Source: Boswellia sacra
Lineage: Eukaryota > Streptophyta > Magnoliopsida > Sapindales > Burseraceae
Length of the DNA: 64,000 nt
Assembly (NCBI GenBank): GCA_013180625.2
Contig: SNVD02014757.1
Coordinates: forward strand, 1 to 64,000
Reading direction: 5' to 3'
The notes under the pieces were generated by a model. That model saw only the letters and a program-made list of their open reading frames with translations. It was not told the origin of the DNA and did no database searches. How positions within the stretch are numbered: position 1 is the first letter of the stretch; every line of letters begins with the position of its first letter. Shown piece by piece: positions 1 through 10,344 of the stretch. Both the position numbers and the translations under genes were made by a program.

Positions 1-186
1 AAGTAAACAAGCTAATTGTGCAGCTTCTGTTGCAAAAACAAACACGAGAGGCCAGATATTTGTAAGATAATTTTTTTTAATGCAATTTCAAGCAGTGACA
101 TAAATATGTCGATTAATTTAACTTTTCATTCCCGAGAAAGAAAATAATGATTATGATTAATTTGACTTTTCACAAGTACTGGATGA
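1..186 (-). promoter_or_regulatory. 5' flank of a monooxygenase copy outside the window
   Basis: The first ~190 bases match the sequence just upstream of the start codon of monooxygenase copy B (27254-27400). Both share the run AACAAGCTAATTGTGCAG, the CAAGCAGTGACA motif and an ATGTCGATTAATTT motif in the same order. By that alignment, the start codon of a further minus-strand copy (copy A) would lie roughly 10 bases left of base 1. The flank is interrupted by the large MULE inserted at 195/196. This is inference from similarity between copies; no coding bases of copy A are in the window. Confidence 0.6.
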
Positions 187-195
187 TTTGTTAAT
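187..195. repeat. Left target-site duplication of the large MULE
   Basis: TTTGTTAAT pairs with CTTGTTAAC at 7833-7841 (7 of 9 matching), directly outside the inverted repeats. Confidence 0.7.
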
Positions 196-494
196 GGGGA
201 ATTAATTGTACACCCCGTTAGATGTCGAACGCACCTAACACCCCTACTGTTTCGAAAGTAACACTAACACCCCCATCAAAGCCAACTGTTAGTGAAAAGT
301 GGATGTTATTAGGGCAGCAGAAGGGCATTATAGACATTTACTAAATGAAATTGATAAATAAAGAAGGAAATCCGGTGTCAGACTTTGGTGTAAAGTGTGT
401 TGAACAAGCATTTCCCAAGAGGATGACACATAGAAAAATAAAATAAAATAAAGATCTCAAGACAAGACAGAATTCTTAAATCCACTCTTTGTTT

Positions 495-1847
495 GTTTTT
501 TAAAAAATTGAAAAAATAGACACAATTAGGGATCCTAGTTGAAATTTGGACACATCCTGAAAAATTTTCATGCCATAGACACTTTCTTGACAAAAAGACC
601 CAATTACCCTTATCTATTCAATTTTTTCTTGGAGCCTTATTTCCCTCTCTTCAGACGAAAATTATCGAAACCCATCGACACCACTGGAAACACAAACCAA
701 CACGAGCATCGACTGAGGATAGAAGCATCAAGCAAGACGACGCAAAGAGAAGCACCCATCGACACGAAGGGTCCCTAATTGTGATTTATTTGGTTGTTAT
801 TCGTTAGATTTGATTTAGTTTTTGGGGAGTTTGAATTCGGGATTTGAGTTTCTGACGGATTTGTGAACTTATTTAGGGATAAATCGAGTGTTATATGTGA
901 TTTTTGTGGTTTGATGCGTGTGAAAACCGACGAAACGAGTTCTGAATTTAGTGTTATATCGTGCTAAAGAAGACACTCGACACTCGACAACTATCTGTCG
1001 AGTCGTGTCGAGTTATGTAATGTCTAGTGTCGAGTATTTGTCGAGTGGTGAAATGTCGAGTGTCGAGTGTTTGTCGAGTGGTGCAGTGTCGAGTGTTGAA
1101 GTGTCGAGTGTCAAGTGTTTGTCGAGTGGTGATGTAGTGACAAGTGGTTGTGTAGTGTCGAGTGTCGAATACTTATCGAGTGTCGAGTGTCGAGTGGGGT
1201 AGTGTTGAGTGGTGTTGTGACAACACTCGACACAACACAATGCGACACTCGACACTCGATATTTCACCACTCAACAATCATTCGACACTCGACATTTCAT
1301 CACTCGATAAACACTCGACATAACACAACTCGACACGACTTGACAGGTAGTTGTCGAGTGTCGAGTGTCTTCTTTAGCACGATATAACATTGGATTCAGA
1401 ACTCGTTTAATCGGTTTTCACACGCATCAAACCACAAAAATCAAATTATAACACTCAATTTATCCCTAAATAAGTTCACAAATCCGTCGGAAACTCAAAT
1501 TTCGAATTCAAATTTCCTAAAAACTAAATCAAATCTAGCGAATAACAACCAAATAAATCACAATTAGGGACCTTCAGTGTCGATGGATGCTTCTTTCTGC
1601 GTCGTCTTACTTGATGCTTCTATCCTCAGGCGATGCTCGTGTTGGTTTGTGTTTCGAGTGCTGTCGATAGGTTTCGATAATTTTTGACTGAAGAGGGAAA
1701 TAAGGGGAATAAGGCTTTAGAAAAAAAAATTGAATACATAAGGGTAATTGAGTCTTTTTATCAAGAAAGTGTCTATGGCATGAAAATTTTTCAGGATGTG
1801 TCCAAATTTCAACTAGGATTCCTAATTGTGTCTATTTTTTCAATTTT
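495..1847. mobile_element. Fold-back (long inverted repeat) element nested in the MULE
   Basis: The two halves are near-complete reverse complements. The outer core AAAATTGAAAAAATAGACAC is at 504-523 on the left and appears inverted at 1828-1847 on the right. Matching continues inward through AACTAGGAT, the TTCTTTAGCAC block and on into the centre near 1219. The element is flanked by direct repeats CTCTTTGTTT at 485-494 and 1848-1857, consistent with a target duplication of MULE size. The centre (about 970-1345) is built of GTCGAGTG-type short repeats, whose orientation flips at about 1215. It has no coding capacity of its own; open frames here are by-products of the repeats. It resembles non-autonomous long-TIR (FARE/TAFT-like) MULEs, but that family assignment is inference. 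Confidence 0.75.
970..1345. repeat. GTCGAG-type short repeat cluster at the centre of the fold-back
   Basis: Many copies of GTCGAGTG on the plus strand up to about 1215 are followed by the complementary form CACTCGAC to about 1345. The cluster forms the inner stem of the palindrome. Spacing is irregular rather than a fixed period. Confidence 0.8.
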
Positions 1848-2063
1848 CTCTTTGTTTTTTTCATGGCACATGGTTTAGAAGGCAACGAAGTTTGAATGCC
1901 AAACTCTATTGAACAAGACCCTAAACACCAGCAAAGATTACCCAAGAAAGATATTTTTGTTGAACTTGTGAGAGGATACGATAATGAAGACCTATAAGTC
2001 CAGCTTGCAACGATTTGAAGACAGTTATGAAAAAGGGTGAGTAAAAATGGAAAACTCTTATAT

Positions 2064-2092
2064 ATATATGTGCGCGCGCGTGTGTGTATCGA
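2064..2092. repeat. TA/TG/CG alternating microsatellite
   Basis: An alternating purine-pyrimidine run of TA, then GTGCGCGCGCG, then TGTGTG lies inside the MULE. Confidence 0.8.
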
Positions 2093-2329
2093 GCAAAAAT
2101 AATAATCAAATCAAAAAGAGATGAGAATATTGGTATAAAATAATCTGATTTAGCATAAAAATTAAATTTTTTCAAACATGCATTAAATCTTCCTTTACTT
2201 TTTTCTTTTTGTATTTGTTATTCTTTTTGTTCATTTGTTGAAATTTTGGATTTTTATAATTTTTTTTTGTAGTTAATGTAGTATTAATTTGTACTTTTTG
2301 CGAATTATAGAAGTGTAGTAGTTGAGTTT

Positions 2330-2790
2330 GACTTACTTTGTACTTGTTATTATTAATATTTTTTTTTTTCTCAGCATCTGATAAACAATTTAGAGAGGGA
2401 AGCTCACCTAAGATATTATCATTCTTTTTTTTTTTTTTTCTTTTTTCTGGATGAGAGTAAAGATAATAATGCAAGGCAAAGCATGATTGTGCCTCTACTT
2501 CCAAGGACACTACTTTTTAGCTTTAAAAACATTTATTAAAACAAAAAAACAAAAAAGGTAACATTGTGTATTGATCATGACGAACCAAGAAGCTGCCTAA
2601 TCTAATTAATTTTTTTTAACTTTCTTAATTCAGTCTAAGTCATGGTTGCAGGCTTTTGGATTTTTTTTATTGGTTTTTATTCTAAGTGAATATATATTAT
2701 TATATTAAACTTGCAGGCTTTTGAAATTTTTTTATTGGTTTTTATTCTAATTTTATTGAATATATATTATCATATTTTATTGAATTATGT
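2330..2790. repeat. Upstream copy of a ~400-bp direct repeat flanking the transposase
   Basis: This stretch matches 5718-6120 in the same order. Shared landmarks include CATCTGATAAACAA, CAAGGCAAAGCATGATTGTG, GTGTATTGATCAT, CCAAGAAGCTGC, TTAATTCAGTCTAAGTCA and TTGCAGGCTTTTGG. The two copies bracket the transposase. Short TTGCAGGCTTTTG units recur at 2652, 2714, 6019, 6089 and about 7593. Confidence 0.75.
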
Positions 2791-2837
2791 AAGCGTTGTA
2801 GTTGAGTTTGATTTGCTTTGCGGGAACCGGGAACTAA

Positions 2838-2948
2838 GTTAATGCCTTTTCTTTTTGTTGCATCGTGGGAGGGCTAACGAGGAAATGATGCCTATTCTTT
2901 TCTTTTTGTTGCATCGTAGGACGGCTAACGAGGAAATGATGCCTGTCA
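2838..2948. repeat. Tandem ~58-bp duplication upstream of the transposase
   Basis: Two adjacent units contain TTCTTTTTGTTGCATCGT and GGCTAACGAGGAAATGATGCC, with few differences. Confidence 0.75.
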
Positions 2949-2978
2949 CTCAATCAGAGAGTAGTAGAGATTATTGAT

Positions 2979-5405
2979 GTGCTAGGTACTGGAATTCATA
3001 ATGGGCCAATTAATAGGGTACAAGATGAGCTAGTTGAGGGCTTACATGATGAGGCAGATGATAGGCTAACTGATGGGGAGGATGATCATGAGGCAGATGA
3101 TAGGCTAGTTGTTGATGATGATGAGGTTGAACCTAAGAAGGATTTTCACTGGAGTGATGCGGATGATGATGATGAAATTTCCACACGGGTACAAAATGAC
3201 GGTAATGAAGAGGACGGTGAAAAAAGTGATGACAATTTATCAGATCATGATCCTCAATATGAAGAGCTTAGTGGTGACGATTCTAGCGAGGAGGAAGACA
3301 AGATTGCCAAGGCCAGCAAATAGATGTCTAGAAATGCATTTAAGAAACAAATTGACAATGGGAAAGAGCATGTGGTGTTCAAAGTTGGGCAAATTTTCAC
3401 AAATATAACTCACTTGAGACAATTGTTAATTGAATATATTATTCAAGAAGGCGTTATTATTAAAAGAGTGAAGAATGAGAAGAGAAGAGTGCTTGATAAG
3501 TGCAAGGATCAGATATGTACGTGGAAGGAATATTCTTCAAGGAGTAAGGGTACAGAAAGCTTGGAAATCAAGAGGCACAACCCTACTCATGCGTGCATAA
3601 GGGTTAAGGAAAATCCAAAGGCAATTTCATCATGGATAGCCAAGCAATATGGTTCCCTACTAAAATCTGCCAGAGTTCAAAATTTGGAACCTATTCGAAC
3701 TGAAATATTCAAAAGACACTAGGTTGATGTTCCCAAACACAAGATTTATGGAGCCAGAAATTGGTACTTACTTGGAGAGAATGAGGATCACACTATGTCC
3801 TATGGGAAGCTCAAAAGTTATGGCAAGATAGTAGTTGGAACAAATCCTGCATCAATGGCTATTGACACCTCTTACATCCCACCAACACCAAGATTCAAAA
3901 GGTTCTTCCCAAGCTTCAATGCTCAAAGACATGAATCTCTTAATGGGTGCAATGGGTTCATTGGGGTAGATGGTTGTCATCTAAAGGGTTTTTATGAGGG
4001 GGTCTTGCTATCTGCTGTTTCTATAGATGCTAATTTCGAAATAAACCATTTGGCTATATGCATATGTGAGATGGAGTGTAACGATTCATGGGCTTGGTTT
4101 TTATACAACTTGAAAATTTTCCCAGGGCCATTAGATCAGAATTCTGTTGCTATCATGAGTGATAGACAAAAAGGGGTCATTAATGGAATTAATGAATTTT
4201 GACCAAGGGTAGAGATTAGGCATTGTGCTAGACATATTTATGCCAACTTTAGGAAAAAAAAAATCCTAGTGTAGAGTTCAAAGCAGTGTTTTGGGCAATC
4301 AGTAAGGCTGCAAATCAGTCAGATTTTCTTAGGGGAATGAAAAGGATGAAAGATCTTGGCAAAGATGCACACCAATGGCTATAGGACAACGAACCAAGGC
4401 ATTAGTGTTTGCATAAGTTTGATGGCGGGGTGAAGTCAACCCATGTTACGAATAACATGTACGAATCCTTTAATAGTTGGTGGGGTGATGCAAGATGTTT
4501 ACCTGTGCTTTCCTTACTTGAGCAGTATAGAAGAAAGATAATGAAGAGGCTTCAAAAGAGGAGACAAATGGTGAAGGAATGGGTTACCTTGGTACCTCCA
4601 AAAGTACATAACAAACTACAAAAATTGATGGAAGACTTAAGGAAGCTTAGGCCTTTTTGTGCTGGAGATGATACTCATGAGGTAATAGATGAGTTTCAAA
4701 CTCCAACAAGGACATACATAGTCAAAGTCAAGCTGAAGACATGTAACTGAGGGCTTTGGCAGTTTTCTGGTTTCCCATGCATCCATGCAGTCTCTATTTT
4801 GTCATTCCAGAGGCTAATTCCCCATAGTATCGCAGAGTTTGTTGATCCTTCATACACCATGCCTCAGTTTAAACAAACTTACTGCCAAATGGTTAACCCA
4901 ATACCTGACCAGTTGTTGTGGCCAGACGATGATACTAATAATGTACTTCCTCCCTTTAAAAAACCTAAGATTGGTAGGCCTGCAACTAAGAGGAGAAAGG
5001 AACCTGATAAGAGTCAAAAAAAGGATAAAAGGGCTATTTCAGTCAAATGTGGCCATTGTACGGCAGTTGGACACAACAAAAGGACTTGTCCATCTCTTGG
5101 AAAAGAAATAAAAAAGAACATGAACAATTCACTGCATGGCCAGGTTTCTACCTTACAGCAGGATGCATCAAAACAAAGTGAGCTTCTGGACCTTTTTATT
5201 TTATTTTATTTAACAGATAAGTTATTATCTAACAGCATTGGTGTGCTTTAAATTCTATTTTAATTTTGTTTAATTGAAAATTTTTAAACATGTTTATACT
5301 TTGTACTGCAAAGGCCTTCGGGAAAGTTCCCCAAGTCACACTGGAGCTAACACATTGACAAGTAATGCAAGTGGACGTAGCAGAGATGGACCAGCTACAA
5401 CTTAA
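2979..5405 (+). pseudogene. MuDR/MULE transposase, decayed
   Basis: The product would be a Mutator-superfamily transposase that cuts and pastes the element in the nucleus. An acidic N-terminal region (2979-3323) comes first, then a MuDR N-terminal DNA-binding stretch (3324-3722). The MULE DDE core (3795-4202) has the first catalytic Asp in DGCHLKG and the second in the MSDRQKG block. The YESFNSWW block (about 4450-4480), where the family carries the third acidic residue, follows. A SWIM-type zinc finger (C-N-x-G-x-W...C-x-H, about 4735-4800) and a CCHC knuckle (CGHC...GH...C, about 5049-5090) end the domain series. In-frame stops lie at 3321, 3720, 4200 and 4748, with a frameshift near the A-run at about 4250-4262. 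A plausible intron (GTGAGC donor near 5178, acceptor near 5310) gives a last short exon ending TAA at 5403-5405. No functional protein is expected. Confidence 0.88.
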
Positions 5406-5717
5406 ATTAGAAGTTGGTGGTGCTATTTTTAGACCGCAATGCAGATTCTGACAGTTGCATGGAAGATTAGAACACTTTTTGGTTTATTTGGTTGTTTTAT
5501 ATTAAGATACTAAGTTGCAGTTGTTATATGCATTTGTTGGACTTATTTTGCATTTACCAAATAGAGTTGGTACTTTATAAATGGTTTAAATTATATATGC
5601 CACTTTTTGGTTATTGTTTTGATTTAAAATGACTTGCAGTAGTTAGAAAAAGTAGCGGTTGGCCAACAAAACTATATATTTTTTTGTATTCCACAAAATA
5701 AATATTCATTATGTTGA

Positions 5718-6120
5718 GAGTTGTTATTATTAATATTTTTTCTCCGCATCTGATAAACAAAATATAGAGGAAAGCCCACCTATGATTTTGTTTTTCTTTT
5801 TTCTTTTTTCTTTTTTTTTTTTTTTTTTTGGTAGAGCAAAGGTTAGGTGATTATACAAGGCAAAGCATGATTGTGCTTCTACTTTCTAGGACTCTACTTT
5901 AGTAACTTTAAAAATATTGAATTAAAAAAAAAGGTAATACGGTGTATTGATCATACCAAGAAGCTGCTTAATTTTAATTATTTTTTTAACCTTTCTTAAT
6001 TCAGTCTAAGTCACCGTTGCAGGCTTTTGGAAATTTTTATTGGTTTTTATTCTAATTTTATTGAATATATATTATTATAATAAACTTGCAGGCTTTTGAA
6101 AATTTTTTATGGGTTTTATT
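5718..6120. repeat. Downstream copy of the ~400-bp direct repeat flanking the transposase
   Basis: Matches 2330-2790 in the same orientation and order of landmarks. The end of this copy was split by insertion of the solo LTR at 6121/6122. Confidence 0.75.
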
Positions 6121-6121
6121 C

Positions 6122-7552
6122 TGTTGGTGTCAAAGTCTACTACATATGCATGTGTCATGCACATGATGAGTTTTGATCAACTTGTGATAAAACAAGAATT
6201 TTATTTTTATTCCTATTTTAATGTTTCTAGAATTATATTTTAGGAAGTATTTGATTTGTAATAAATATCTCCTTAGATTAGGTTATAATATCTTGTATCT
6301 TAATTAGGGGTGGCAATTTTTGACACGACCCGTGAACACGACACGAACACGACACGAATACGTTACACGATTAATAAATGGGTTGGGTTAGTGTTGAAGG
6401 TGTTCAACACGCCAACCCGTTTAATGACACGAATAGTTAAATATATTTTGTACATTCTTAATATGTAAATTTATTCAATGATATAAATTATTATCTACTT
6501 ACAATATATATTATAAAATTGAAATTTTATACTATAAAATAAATTAATTTATAAAATAATAAATTATGATGATTTTAATAATATTTTATACTAACAATGG
6601 TTTATATTCTAAAAATAATTTTAATTGATTTAAATATAGATAATATAATATAGTATGTATAACTAAGTTAAATAATTAAGTAAATTATGCGAATTAAATA
6701 TGATACGATTACGACACGTGGGTAACACGTTTAATAATTGGGCGGGTTTGGGTTTCATGTTTTGACACGAATAATTAAATGGGTCGACACGACACGACAC
6801 GATTGCCACCCCTAATCTTAATTAGAATAGGAGAATATTTATTTGTCCTAATTCCTTTTGGAATTTGTTTATAACACTTCTTATTTTATTTCCCCTAATC
6901 CTAATATGATTCTAATTAGAATTTTTACAGGATTTCCTAGGGGATTCGGTCAGACCTCTCACTAGATATTTACAAGGCAATTCAGGCGGTTGTTGAAGGT
7001 GAAGATCAAGAGATTTGCGGGTTAGCTGAATTAAGTGTGTTTTTGTGAGAGAGTCTATGTCTTGGCATTCCAACAATCAAGAAAGCTTCAACGCAAAAGG
7101 AATGTCTTCTTTGATTTGATTCTTTGAGTCTTTTGATTCATGTATGAGTGTTAAAAATCGTACTTGAGTTGTTGATAAAGTCTGAGTGAGTTAGTAGACA
7201 CTTAGGATAATTTGCGGATTGAGTGTTTATGTAATTTTACACCAGACGTCGAGTGTTATGTTTAACTTAACAGTGTTCTGTTAAGTTATATTCGATAGAG
7301 AGTGGGCAGTGTCACTAAGGTTTATGATCTTTGTAAAGATTTTGTTTGTCAAAGATTAGATCAGTGTGTGAGAGTGAGTCAGCACTGTAAAAGGTCCCAA
7401 AGATTGTACAATCAAAAACATAGTGAATTGCAGCTCTACAGCTGTCCGTGGACGAAGGTTTTATAACCGAACCACGTAAAAATCCTCCTGTGTCAATTTA
7501 CATTATAGTTGACTATTATATCTTTTATAACTGCATACTTCCAGAACTCTCA
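6122..7552. mobile_element. Solo LTR of an LTR retrotransposon, inserted in the MULE
   Basis: The sequence runs TG (6122) to CA (7552) and is flanked by a perfect 5-bp duplication TATTC (6117-6121 and 7553-7557). The MULE's own repeats give an empty site: the text ...TTTATTCTAATTTTATTGAATA... is uninterrupted at about 2740-2762 and 6043-6066, but here it is split exactly at TATTC. Without the 509-bp MITE inside, the LTR is about 922 bp. No internal retrotransposon sequence remains, as expected after LTR-LTR recombination. The family is not identified. Confidence 0.8.
6306..6814. mobile_element. hAT-type MITE nested in the solo LTR
   Basis: Terminal inverted repeats TAGGGGTGGCAA (6306-6317) and TTGCCACCCCTA (6803-6814) enclose 509 bp. 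The flanks ATCTTTAAT and ATCTTAAT are an 8-bp target duplication if one T was added on the left. Both ends are rich in GACACGA/ACACGAC subterminal motifs, typical of transposase-binding repeats. There is no coding capacity. Confidence 0.75.
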
Positions 7553-7841
7553 TATTCTAATTTTATTGAATATATATTATTATAATAAACTTGCAGGCTT
7601 TTGGAAATCTTTATTGGTTTTATTCTAATTTTATTGAATATATTTTTATAATATTTTTAAGTGAGACAAGTGAGGGTAATTTAGTCATTACATATAAGAT
7701 TCATTACATTTGACAAATCACACTAAAGATTTCACCAACGGTTTACTTTCATTGGAGGTGTCAGTGTTACTTTCGAAACAACAGAGGTGTTACCGTTACT
7801 ATCGATATCTAGGGGGTTGCGAGGAATTCCCCCTTGTTAAC

Positions 7842-8230
7842 TACAGAAAAGTTCGTTCATTTATGTTATTTATTAATCTCATGATCACGTGCTTGCAATA
7901 AATCAAATTTACTCTTTTAATACATTTTAAACTTATTTAACACATTAGAGATAATATCATTTTTATAGAAAGCTATATTCAAAACTTACGATTTTTTCCG
8001 TTGGCGCAATGATTTTTGGCTGCTACCGCTTGAGCGGTCTCCGAATGACTACTCTTGTTTATTTTTATAATGCATTCCGTGCATCGTGTCTTGAATTTTG
8101 GGTTCCTATTAAGAGATGATTCAGCTTCTATCTTGCTTTGTCGTCGTTTCGTTAGCCAACATTATTAAAAGAAATAATTTATTGACTGAAAATCACTCAG
8201 TTACACAATTTTGTAACATTCAAGATATTA
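7842..8230. other. Intergenic stretch between two MULE-type elements
   Basis: Single-copy-looking DNA containing neither a gene nor a recognisable repeat. Before the MULE inserted it was continuous with 1-186. Confidence 0.5.
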
Positions 8231-8240
8231 ATATCTATTC

Positions 8241-9665
8241 GGGTTAATCACATGACCCTTTTGGGTGTTGGTTTAATTTCGTCCATATTTATTGTTTATC
8301 ATTTTACAATATTACGATTCGAGCTCGAGACCTCCTAGATTTTAAAAGGTTTGTTCTACCATCTGGCTACAAGATCTTTTTGTTTAAAGTCAACAACAAT
8401 ATATATTTAAGCTATAGATTATGCAAAATCAATTATATATGAGATAAACTAAATTTTAGCTTGTTGGCATTTGAACTCATGACCTCTTATCTTCTACATG
8501 GCATGCTCACTATCAAGCTACAACATATTTATGTATAGAGTTAACAACAAAGGGAAACTAGAAATTAAGCCAAAAGCTGAGGCTACTCAACCCATGATAA
8601 TTCATTAAAAAATCAGCATTATAATAAATAATAAACATTTTGTGTAACACAAAGACTCCCAAATACTAGGCCAAACATCTTTTTTATTAAAACTTTTCTT
8701 ACTTTCCATAGTTTCCCTTAATTCTTAATCAATTATTCAATTTATAATTGATTAAAATTAATTATACATTTATACATTTTAATTAATTTATTAAAATGAA
8801 TTAATAAATTTATTAATAAGAATTAATAAATTAAAATAGATTAAAATAAAAATTAATAAAATAGATTAATAAATCTATAGTTCCTCTTATTCAATTTATA
8901 ATTGATTAAAATTAATTATAAATTATAATTAATTTATTAAAATAATAAATAATAAATAAAAATAAAAATATATTAAAATAAATATCAAACAAAAATAAAT
9001 TAATAAATTTAGATTAAAAATTAAACAAAAAATAAATTGATAAATTTATGGTTCCTCTTATTCAATTTATAATTGATTAAAATTAATTATAAGTTGTAAT
9101 ATAATCAATTTTTTAAAATAAATTAATAAATTTATTAGCAAGAATTAATAACTTAAAGTAAAAATAAAAATAGATTAAAATAAATATTAAACAAAAATAA
9201 ATTAATACATTTACATTAAATAAAAATTAAAAAAATAAATTAATAAATTTACGGTTTCTCTACTCAACATAAATGAGATATGAGATGGGTATATTTGGTT
9301 ATTACAATAAGAAGCTCTATTATTTAAATATATTTTTGTTTCTTTAGCCATAAAAAAGTTGTTTAGTCTAGTGGTTGGGGGTCTTTGTGATAGCTTAGAG
9401 TCTTGGTTGGAGTCCCTCCATTGCATTTCTTTCAACTAATTTCCAACAATAAAAAATTTCATGTTGGATGGAATCTGCAATTAGGGGTATTTAGGTAAAA
9501 TAACTCATATTTGATGCAATCTAATGTCATTTAATGGAATATATGACAGAAGGGGTTTCTATGATGAATTTTGAAAATGTCAGGGGTACCCGATGATGAA
9601 AAGTGGTAAACAGTGAATATGGAAGAAATTAATTCAAAACCTAAGGGGGTCTGTGTGATTAACCC
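8241..9665. mobile_element. Non-autonomous MULE-like element
   Basis: The terminal inverted repeats begin GGGTTAATCACA at both ends (8241 on the plus strand, 9665 on the minus strand). They stay alignable for about 60 bp, sharing TTTAATTTC, TCCATATT and TGTTTA blocks. They are flanked by a perfect 10-bp direct repeat ATATCTATTC (8231-8240 and 9666-9675), a MULE-sized target duplication. The interior is AT-rich, has an imperfect ~170-bp tandem array (about 8725-9250), and has no open frame resembling a known protein. The TIR family is not recognised by name. Confidence 0.75.
8725..9250. repeat. Imperfect ~170-bp AT-rich tandem repeat
   Basis: The landmark TTCAATTTATAATTGATTAAAATTAATTATA-like text recurs near 8728, 8896 and 9060, i.e. 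a period close to 168-170 bp. The stretches between are simple AATTAATAAATT-type sequence. Confidence 0.65.
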
Positions 9666-9675
9666 ATATCTATTC

Positions 9676-9976
9676 TTGTACGTGTTAGACTGCCATTTGT
9701 TTGATACAACTGAAATAAAATATATTAAATATTTGGACAAAATATTACACAAACACTGGGAGTGAGCCCAACATGAACACGCCTGGTGAATATATCAAGT
9801 TGACAAGTAAGCCAATACAGTTAGCTAGTCGAACTTTCTTTATAATTAGATAAGTTTAATACAACTGCTAACATTATGTTGATTGAGTCAGGTTTAGTGC
9901 AAATTGTCTTAATTCCTTGCTTTTTCTTATTCTTTGTTACTGTATGATAAATGTAATTACCATCAAATGCCCTATG
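9676..9976. other. Ancestral 3' flank of the monooxygenase unit
   Basis: Fragments such as TGGACAAAA, ACATGAACA...GGTGAATATAT and CAAGTTGACAAGTAAGCCAATA resemble the spacers at about 27695-27800 and 32035-32120. This suggests the DNA was part of a repeated unit before the gypsy element landed at 9981/9982. No gene seen. Confidence 0.4.
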
Positions 9977-9981
9977 TTACT

Positions 9982-10344
9982 TGTTGATGCATAATTTTCA
10001 GACGACCGGAAAGCAGGCTGAGGCTTCTACGTCGGGTTCAATCCTGAGAACTAAGAAAATAGTTAAAGGTGTCGACGGTGGTATCAACGAGAACCCTTCG
10101 ACCTCCAAGTCAGTTTTCGACACACCGGAATTTTCTAAGAGAATTTCCTAGAAAGAGAAGCTCTCAAAAGCAAAGGAAATTTAAAGACAGAAAGAGTTTA
10201 GAAAAATGTGCATACCTTGAGTGAAAAAGCAGAAGGTTTATATAGGCATTAGGAGCAGTCATTGTGATACCTAGATAATAGGCCCAAATAATGGGCTTAC
10301 TGTGTTACGTTTAATTAAGGCTTAATTCTGTTATGGTCATAACA
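9982..10344 (-). repeat. 3' LTR of the Tat-like element
   Basis: Runs TGTTGATGCATAATTTTC... to ...GTCATAACA and pairs with 24559-24918. The adjacent interior GTAGTCCCCCTAGGCC reads on the minus strand as a purine-rich GGCCTAGGGGGACTAC, the likely polypurine tract. Confidence 0.85.

Larger units (their letters stand above)
196..7832 (+). mobile_element. Mutator-like DNA transposon (MULE), autonomous type, decayed
   Basis: The element has imperfect terminal inverted repeats of about 85 bp. The left end starts GGGGAATTA at 196; the reverse complement of the right end starts GGGGAATTC at 7832. Both then share the core TGTTTCGAAAGTAACAC. The flanks are a 9-bp near-identical target duplication, TTTGTTAAT (187-195) and CTTGTTAAC (7833-7841), the size expected for MULEs. 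Inside is a MuDR-type transposase on the plus strand (2979-5405), broken by stops and a frameshift. The 7.6-kb length includes later insertions: a fold-back element (about 495-1847) and a solo LTR (6122-7552) with a MITE inside. A ~400-bp direct repeat flanks the transposase. Confidence 0.85.

Noticed and set aside
951..1387. Overlapping open frames on both strands rich in S-S-V-E and T-L-D repeats
   Set aside because: They are translations of the GTCGAGTG repeats in the fold-back centre, open in many frames because the repeat unit lacks stops.
8310..8530. tRNA-like A/B-box pairs (about 8325-8385 and 8470-8525 on the minus strand, and about 9360-9430 on the plus strand)
   Set aside because: The boxes are degenerate, no poly-A or T-rich tail or flanking duplication is clear, and they lie within a DNA transposon. 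I cannot support a SINE or a tRNA gene.
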